DNA from: Flavobacteriaceae bacterium UBA7302
GTDB lineage: Bacteria > Bacteroidota > Bacteroidia > Flavobacteriales > Flavobacteriaceae
Direction of reading: 5' to 3'
Assembly (NCBI GenBank): GCA_002471825.1
Contig: DKQS01000004.1
Coordinates: 1 to 64,000, forward strand
Length of the DNA stretch: 64,000 nucleotides
Shown here: piece after piece, positions 59,676 to 64,000 of the stretch
Position numbering within the stretch: the stretch's first letter is position 1
Layout of the letters: every line of letters starts with the position of its first letter
The notes under the pieces: model-generated
What the model was told of the DNA's origin: nothing
What the model saw: the letters and a program-made list of their open reading frames with translations, nothing else
The model's database searches: none
Made by a program: the position numbers and the translations under genes

Positions 59676-60545
59676 ATGGGATTGAACTTAGCCAATGTAG
59701 ATCGTGTAGAGACCATTACCAAAGAAGACTTTATTAAGAACTACTTTAAACCTCAGAAACCTGTAGTCATTGAACGGTTTATTGAGGATTGGCCCGCTTA
59801 TAAGAAATGGAGCCTTGACTATATGAAGGAAGTTGCCGGAGATAAGAAAGTGCCTTTGTATGACGATAGACCTGTTGATTATAAAGACGGATTCAACGAA
59901 GCGCATGCAACGATGAAAATGAGTGAGTATGTTGATTTGTTGAAAAGGGAACCAACGAAGTTTCGAATATTCCTTTGGAACATCTTAAAGGAAGTACCCG
60001 TATTACAAAAAGACTTTACCTATCCAGATTTCGGATTGCGTTTGATGAAGGGATTACCGATGCTTTTCTTTGGCGGCACCGATTCCTATACCTTTATGCA
60101 CTATGATATTGATTTAGCGAATATTTTTCACTTTCATTTTGAAGGAAAGAAGGAAGTGATTTTGTTTGATCAAAAACAGAACAAACATTTGTATAAGATT
60201 CCGCATTCGTTAATCACTAGAGAAGATATTGATTTCTCTAATCCAGATTTTGAGAAATGGCCTGCTTTGAAAAATGCCAAGGGATATGTTGCTCAACTTG
60301 AGCACGGAAATGTGTTGTACATGCCAGAAGGATTTTGGCACTACATGCAATACAAAACTCCGGGATTCTCAATGAGTTTGAGAGCCATTGCCAGAAACCC
60401 AAGGAACTTGTCCAAGGCATTATACAATGTATTTATCATGCGAACCTTAGACAACGTGATGCGTCGTATCAAAGGTCAAAAATGGATCGATTGGAAAAAC
60501 GAACAGGCAATTATCCGTACCAACAAGCGATTAAAGGTTTCTTAA
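59676..60545 (+). CDS. Cupin-like JmjC-domain protein
   Basis: 289 residues. The N-terminal KPVVIERFIEDWPAYKKWSLDYM is the standard start of cupin_8/JmjC hydroxylases. The iron ligands are seen as H-x-D in FMHYDID and the distal His in EGFWHYMQY. Such proteins are 2-oxoglutarate/Fe(II) oxygenases that hydroxylate proteins or small molecules; the substrate is unknown. A TAACTTTG -7 box (59649-59656) lies 19 bases upstream of the ATG. The gene is followed by the zinc-ribbon microprotein cluster, with no terminator I could identify. Confidence 0.85.
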   Translation: MGLNLANVDRVETITKEDFIKNYFKPQKPVVIERFIEDWPAYKKWSLDYMKEVAGDKKVPLYDDRPVDYKDGFNEAHATMKMSEYVDLLKREPTKFRIFLWNILKEVPVLQKDFTYPDFGLRLMKGLPMLFFGGTDSYTFMHYDIDLANIFHFHFEGKKEVILFDQKQNKHLYKIPHSLITREDIDFSNPDFEKWPALKNAKGYVAQLEHGNVLYMPEGFWHYMQYKTPGFSMSLRAIARNPRNLSKALYNVFIMRTLDNVMRRIKGQKWIDWKNEQAIIRTNKRLKVS

Positions 60546-60599
60546 TATTCATTTTTGTATTTGTAATTCAATTTTAGCTACATTGCATCAAAAAATTGA

Positions 60600-60755
60600 A
60601 TGAAAGCTTGTCCTTCCTGTGAGTCTTCTATTTGCCAACGCGTAAAAAGACCGCTAATTGTTAAATTAATTCCGGGTTCTAAACGATATAAATGTGGTTC
60701 ATGTAAACGATATTTCGTTTATATCTCCCCTTTAAATAAAAGTTTCAAAGCCTAG
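60600..60755 (+). CDS. C4 zinc-ribbon microprotein, copy 1
   Basis: 51 residues starting MKACPSCESSICQRVKR. The four cysteines at 4, 7, 32 and 35 (CPSC and CGSC) would bind one zinc; an extra Cys12 is unique to this copy. The central LIPGSKRYKC block is shared with copies 2 and 3, but the C-terminus (from residue 37) has diverged. A TTTTTG with a TACATTG box 21 bases later (60552-60585) lies 15 bases before the ATG. Too short for usual gene calls, but stop, start, spacing and the two homologues downstream make it a real gene. Function unknown. Confidence 0.75.
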   Translation: MKACPSCESSICQRVKRPLIVKLIPGSKRYKCGSCKRYFVYISPLNKSFKA

Positions 60756-60879
60756 TTAGTTGAAATAATTTTGTGCTGGCTATTGGTCATCTAAAATTTA
60801 ATAAAAAATTAAACAAAAACATTTCTACAAACTCAATTCTATTCTTAATTTTGCGGCCTCTATTGAAAAATTAATAGAT

Positions 60880-61035
60880 ATGAAGCCTTGTCCGAAATGT
60901 AATTCTACTGTAGCCAAAAGGATAAATACGCCTTTCCTACTTAGGTTAATTCCTGGCTCTAGAAGATACAAATGCATGAATTGCAAATCTACCTATGCAT
61001 GGTTTAATGCCGTGGATATAGGAATTCAACTATAA
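60880..61035 (+). CDS. C4 zinc-ribbon microprotein, copy 2
   Basis: 51 residues starting MKPCPKCNSTVAKR. Cysteines 4, 7, 32 and 35 are conserved, with LIPGSRRYKC in the middle and the C-terminal WFNAVDIGIQL. It is 37/51 identical to copy 3 and less similar to copy 1. The -7 box TAATTTTG (60846-60853) precedes it by about 27 bases, so it is expressed from its own promoter. The nearest non-ribbon neighbours are the JmjC protein upstream and rseP downstream. A nucleic-acid or protein-binding role is only a guess from the fold. Confidence 0.8.
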   Translation: MKPCPKCNSTVAKRINTPFLLRLIPGSRRYKCMNCKSTYAWFNAVDIGIQL

Positions 61036-61160
61036 GAATTACTCGTTTTATATTCTGTCTAGTTTACTTGTTTACAACTGGTTGAGAAAAATTTAGCCAG
61101 ATTTTTTACTTTTTTATAAATTTTTATAGTTTTGTGTTAGCTATTTAAAGATTGTAGACA

Positions 61161-61316
61161 ATGAAACCATGTCCAAAATGTCAATCTACTGTAGCCAAAA
61201 GGGTAAGAAGACCCCTACTTCTCAAACTAATTCCTGGTTCCAGAAGATTCAAATGTTCAAAATGTAAAAGTTTTTACACTTGGTTTGCTATGGTAGACGT
61301 AGGAATCCAGTTGTAA
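61161..61316 (+). CDS. C4 zinc-ribbon microprotein, copy 3
   Basis: 51 residues starting MKPCPKCQSTVAKR, with cysteines 4, 7, 32 and 35, LIPGSRRFKC and the C-terminal WFAMVDVGIQL. It has the -7 box TAGTTTTG (61127-61134) about 27 bases upstream. It ends 8 bases before the rseP stop on the opposite strand. The conserved Cys spacing (two CxxC pairs 24 residues apart), the identical length of all three copies and the separate promoters support real, retained genes and not chance frames. Confidence 0.8.
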   Translation: MKPCPKCQSTVAKRVRRPLLLKLIPGSRRFKCSKCKSFYTWFAMVDVGIQL

Positions 61317-61324
61317 ATGACTGA

Positions 61325-62671
61325 TTAGTCAAATAAGCGGAAGATATCATTACCATTTGCAAAGATTAGAAGTGCAATAAGAATGATAAAACCTGTTACT
61401 TGCGCATATTCTAAAAACTTATCGCCTGGCTTTTTGCCTGTAATCATCTCCCATAGGGTGAAAACGACATGACCTCCATCCAATGCTGGTATTGGTAATA
61501 GATTCATGAAACCTAGCATGATGGATAAGAATGCGGTAATGTTCCAGAATGATTCAGCACTCCAAGTAGAAGGGAAAATACTTCCAATAGAAATAAATCC
61601 GCCTAAGCCTTTGTAAGCCCCTGTACTCGGATTGAATAACTTCTTTAATTGTTTGACGTAATTGGCTAAGGTGTTCCAAGATTTATTTATTCCGGCCGGA
61701 ATGGCTTCTAAAAAACTATAGTTTACGTTCGCTAAATCATAATATCCTAGGCGTTCCAAGTCTTTGAATGAAAGCTGGCCTAACACCACGCCGAGTTTTC
61801 CTTCTCCATTCACCGCAACATTCAATTGTTTGGTTTCTTCGCCTCTTTTTACATCGATGGTAATATTTTGATTTTTGTACTTGTCAAATTCACCAGCAGC
61901 CTGATCAAAATAGCTGATGGGAGTGCCATTGATGCCAACGATAATGTCTTTTACTTGCAAGCCAGAATCGACGTTTGCAGATTCTTTTGAGATTTCAGCA
62001 ATGGCAAAAGGATATCTAGGGAAAACGAAAGTTCCTGCATCCTTTCCACGATCCATCAGTTGTGAGATGAAATCAATTGGGATTTCCTTATTGATGATTT
62101 GGCCATTTCTTTCAATCTGATAGGCATCTCCATTGATGAAGGCAAGCGGAATTTCAGAGAATTTCTTCACAGGCTCTCCATCCACAGAAAGAATTTTATC
62201 GCCTGTTTCAAGTCCTAATCCTACAGCTATCTCGTCTTGAACCCAAATTCCGTCTTTCACATTGGCATTGGGTAAATACTTCTCACCATAGGCCCACATC
62301 AAACAGATGTAAATAAGGATTCCTAAAATGAAGTTGACCATCACGCCGCCAAGCATAATGATGAGTCGTTGCCAAGCTGGTTTGGCCCTAAATTCCCAAG
62401 GCTGCATAGGTTGCTTCATTTGCTCGGTATCCATGCTCTCATCAATCATACCCGAAATCTTCACGTATCCGCCCAACGGAATCCATCCAATCCCATAAAC
62501 TGTTTCTCCAATCTTCTTTTTTACAAGTGAAAATCGATAATCAAAAAACAGGTAAAATTTTTCAACTTTTGTTTTGAATAACTTGGCTGGGATAAAGTGC
62601 CCTAATTCATGAAGAACGATTAATAATGAAAGGCTCAATATAAATTGGGAAGCTTTTATAAGTATTTCCAT
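61325..62671 (-). CDS. rseP: Site-2 membrane protease RseP
   Basis: 448 residues. The zinc motif is H21-E22-L-G-H25 in the first membrane helix, the second active-site motif is PIPALDGGH near 390, and a PDZ-like region with DKILSVDGEPVKKF lies between. RseP cleaves membrane-anchored anti-sigma factors and signal-peptide remnants within the membrane. Four membrane helices are predicted. It lies between the microprotein cluster (convergent) and the second SCO gene (divergent), with a 166-base gap to the latter. Confidence 0.96.
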   Translation of the reverse strand: MEILIKASQFILSLSLLIVLHELGHFIPAKLFKTKVEKFYLFFDYRFSLVKKKIGETVYGIGWIPLGGYVKISGMIDESMDTEQMKQPMQPWEFRAKPAWQRLIIMLGGVMVNFILGILIYICLMWAYGEKYLPNANVKDGIWVQDEIAVGLGLETGDKILSVDGEPVKKFSEIPLAFINGDAYQIERNGQIINKEIPIDFISQLMDRGKDAGTFVFPRYPFAIAEISKESANVDSGLQVKDIIVGINGTPISYFDQAAGEFDKYKNQNITIDVKRGEETKQLNVAVNGEGKLGVVLGQLSFKDLERLGYYDLANVNYSFLEAIPAGINKSWNTLANYVKQLKKLFNPSTGAYKGLGGFISIGSIFPSTWSAESFWNITAFLSIMLGFMNLLPIPALDGGHVVFTLWEMITGKKPGDKFLEYAQVTGFIILIALLIFANGNDIFRLFD

Positions 62672-62813
62672 ATGGATTTCAGGTCGTTTTGAAACCTACA
62701 AATGTACTATTTTCAAAATAGTATTGAAAGGGAATAAAAATGCCTGAAATGGATTTAACATAGATTTTAGAAAGAATCCCCAAACAATGATATTGGCTGG
62801 GAATTTTTAATCG

Positions 62814-62821
62814 TAACTTTG
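62814..62821 (+). promoter_or_regulatory. -7 box (TAACTTTG) of the second SCO gene
   Basis: Perfect TAnnTTTG 16 bases before the ATG at 62838. An AGGAGAG Shine-Dalgarno-like stretch, unusual in this phylum, precedes the ATG. Confidence 0.55.
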
Positions 62822-62837
62822 CATAAAAGGAGAGAAA

Positions 62838-63515
62838 ATGGAAAGAAAATTCTTCAAAAAATCATTACCCACCCTAGTTTTCTTATTGGTTTTTTCCGCG
62901 ATCGGAATTCCTGTTTTTTATCATTTGGTAAAGGTCGACAAGAAGTTGAAGGTCTACAACCCGATAGATGTCAACCCAAGACTCGTTGATAAAAGTTTAC
63001 TCCACATCCGCAAGAACCACAAAATTGGAGATTTCAAATTGACCAATCAAAATGGTGAGCTTGTGACTCCGAAAGATTTTGATAATAAAATTTATGTAGC
63101 CGATTTTTTCTTTACCAGATGCCAAAGTATTTGCATTCCCATGGCCTATAACATGTCTGAGCTTCAGGAATTTTATAAAAACGATGACGATATCAGATTA
63201 CTCTCTCATTCGGTAACTCCGGTGATGGACAGTGTTTCGGTACTTCGTAAATACGCCACGGAAAAAGGAGCTATTGATGGCAAATGGCAAATTACCACCG
63301 GAAGTAAGAAACACATTTATGAATTGGCTCGTAAGAGCTATATGGCTGTTTTAGACGAAGGAGATGGCGGATTGCAAGATTTTATACACACCGAGCAATT
63401 TATTCTGATTGACAAGGAAAAAAGAATTCGAGGCTACTACGACGGAACCAATTTTGAAGATATGGAGAAGCTCAAAGCAGATATTGCCATACTAAAAGAG
63501 GAGTACGAAAATTAG
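62838..63515 (+). CDS. SCO family protein, second copy
   Basis: 225 residues with an N-terminal anchor (about 10-30) and a periplasmic thioredoxin fold. The metal motif is C95-x3-C99 (TRCQSICIPM) and the third ligand H184 lies in FIHTEQFILID. SCO proteins donate copper to cytochrome oxidase or act in thiol redox control. It is located next to feoAB, which is recurrent in flavobacteria, and far from the first SCO (18937-19635). A possible link to iron uptake or a second oxidase is inference. The 26-base gap to feoA carries the DtxR-like operator. Confidence 0.93.
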   Translation: MERKFFKKSLPTLVFLLVFSAIGIPVFYHLVKVDKKLKVYNPIDVNPRLVDKSLLHIRKNHKIGDFKLTNQNGELVTPKDFDNKIYVADFFFTRCQSICIPMAYNMSELQEFYKNDDDIRLLSHSVTPVMDSVSVLRKYATEKGAIDGKWQITTGSKKHIYELARKSYMAVLDEGDGGLQDFIHTEQFILIDKEKRIRGYYDGTNFEDMEKLKADIAILKEEYEN

Positions 63516-63532
63516 TTTAGACTCATTCTAAA
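63516..63532. promoter_or_regulatory. DtxR-like palindromic operator upstream of feoAB
   Basis: TTTAGA-N5-TCTAAA is a perfect 6-5-6 inverted repeat (63516-63532), and a second, overlapping palindrome ACTCATT-CTA-AATGAGT (63521-63537) runs into the -7 box. The first fits the general form of DtxR/IdeR/MntR-type sites. It lies 1 base after the SCO stop and 5 bases before the -7 box of feoA, so an iron-bound repressor would block transcription. Confidence 0.6.
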
Positions 63533-63536
63533 TGAG

Positions 63537-63544
63537 TATATTTG
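63537..63544 (+). promoter_or_regulatory. -7 box (TATATTTG) of feoAB
   Basis: Perfect TAnnTTTG match 18 bases before the TTG start of feoA at 63563. A TTG at 63542 lies inside the box and is not a plausible start. Confidence 0.6.
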
Positions 63545-63562
63545 CATCGCAATTTTGAAGTA

Positions 63563-63805
63563 TTGAAAACAATCGCGTCCTTACAAATTGGTGAAGTAGC
63601 TTACATTGCAGAAGAAGCGCTAGACTACATTCCCTTAAAACTTCTTGAAATGGGTTGTTTGCCCGGAGCAGAGGTCCGGTTGATTCAAATTGCGCCGCTC
63701 AAAGATCCAATTTACATTCTGGTAAATGGTAGTCATTTGGCAATCAGACAAGCGACTGCAAAAAAGATTAGCATTCTAAAAGAGAGTTTTATTGATGAAG
63801 GATAG
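63563..63805 (+). CDS. feoA: Ferrous iron transport protein FeoA
   Basis: 80 residues from the TTG at 63563 (LKTIASLQIGEVAYIAEE); an alternative TTG at 63542 sits inside the -7 box. The SH3-like FeoA domain has EMGCLPGAEVRLIQIAPLKDPIYILVNGSHLAIRQ, matching the core of the family. FeoA binds the G-domain side of FeoB and regulates Fe(II) uptake. It overlaps feoB by 11 bases, the usual tight coupling. The start being TTG may reduce FeoA level relative to FeoB. Confidence 0.9.
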   Translation: MKTIASLQIGEVAYIAEEALDYIPLKLLEMGCLPGAEVRLIQIAPLKDPIYILVNGSHLAIRQATAKKISILKESFIDEG

Positions 63806-64000
63806 AATTAAAGTAGCTCTTGTAGGGAACCCCAATACGGGGAAATCTTCTCTTTTTAATCATCTCACTGGATTGAACCAAAAGGTAGGTAATTATCCGG
63901 GTGTCACCGTAGATAAAAAGCAAGGACTGTCTACTTTGTCTAAGATGCATGAAGCCATCATTACCGACTTACCGGGGACTTATAGTATCAACCCGACTTC
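63795..64000 (+). CDS. feoB: Ferrous iron transporter FeoB, N-terminal part (runs off window)
   Basis: ATG 63795 overlaps the feoA end by 11 bases; 68 codons are present before the window ends. The G-domain is recognisable: G1 is GNPNTGKSS, the switch region GNYPGVTVDKK and G3 DLPGTYS follow. FeoB is the membrane permease for Fe(II), with GTP hydrolysis on the cytosolic G-domain. The rest of the gene, with its membrane Gate domains, lies outside the window. Confidence 0.95.
   Translation, partial: MKDRIKVALVGNPNTGKSSLFNHLTGLNQKVGNYPGVTVDKKQGLSTLSKMHEAIITDLPGTYSINPT

Noticed and set aside
60600..60755. Zinc-ribbon copy 1 as a pseudogene
   Set aside because: It diverges at the C-terminus, but the frame is complete, has four ligands, a start and an upstream promoter-like box.
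1..64000. CRISPR array, rRNA, tRNA or insertion sequence
   Set aside because: No regularly spaced repeats, cloverleaf, rRNA stretch or transposase was seen in either strand.

Overview
The window is chromosomal DNA of a low-GC member of the Bacteroidota, almost certainly a marine Flavobacteriaceae. The evidence is a type IX secretion system (T9SS) translocon gene (sprA), two proteins with T9SS C-terminal sorting domains, TonB-linked outer-membrane genes, a caa3-type oxidase assembly cluster, an arsenosugar gene cluster, a GH16 beta-glucanase lipoprotein, and repeated promoter boxes of the Bacteroidota form TAnnTTTG close to start codons. I saw no rRNA, tRNA, CRISPR array, prophage or intact insertion sequence. 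Most genes are conserved housekeeping genes; the accessory interest lies in small cassettes between them.

Layout. Bases 1-1421 hold the tail of a T9SS cargo protein and a GH16 glucanase. Bases 1418-5954 (minus strand) form a tightly packed arsenosugar cluster: a DUF547 protein, an AhpD-like protein, radical SAM ArsS, methyltransferase ArsM, a DUF2064 glycosyltransferase and a purine nucleoside phosphorylase. Bases 6007-14578 carry a queuosine-precursor transporter, fabD, an M16 protease, leuS with an unusual insert, and a crotonase. Bases 14587-20375 are the oxidase assembly cluster (ctaB, two subunit III genes, subunit IV, a cysteine-less SCO-like protein, SCO, DUF420, a CxxC microprotein). 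Bases 20471-24284 hold tolC, tsaB, mscS, a DUF1304 gene and a MORN-type protein. Bases 24355-35882 (minus) look like one long unit: maeB, ruvA, sprA, gcvH, vanZ-like and tonB.

Bases 35943-42601 hold queG, a DUF5686 outer-membrane protein, moaD and moaE separated by an opposite-strand DUF3817 gene, a membrane protein plus XRE-regulator cassette behind a 34-bp palindrome, heme A synthase and a cold-shock protein. Bases 42967-47447 are the dNTP-supply genes: nrdB with an N-terminal ATP-cone, nrdA without one, and a dGTPase. Then come a T9SS/BNR-repeat lipoprotein, dxs, tadA, an S9 peptidase, a DUF2975/DUF2975/XRE operon with a two-site operator over its promoter, a TonB-dependent receptor and a JmjC/cupin protein.

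Bases 60600-61316 contain three tandem 51-codon genes for C4 zinc-ribbon microproteins, each with its own promoter-like box. The window ends with rseP, a second SCO protein and the start of feoAB behind a DtxR-like operator.

The best candidates for something little described are the zinc-ribbon microprotein trio, the arsenosugar cluster whose nucleoside phosphorylase carries an Asp where 6-oxopurine-specific enzymes have Asn, and the two membrane-protein/XRE cassettes with well-defined candidate operators.
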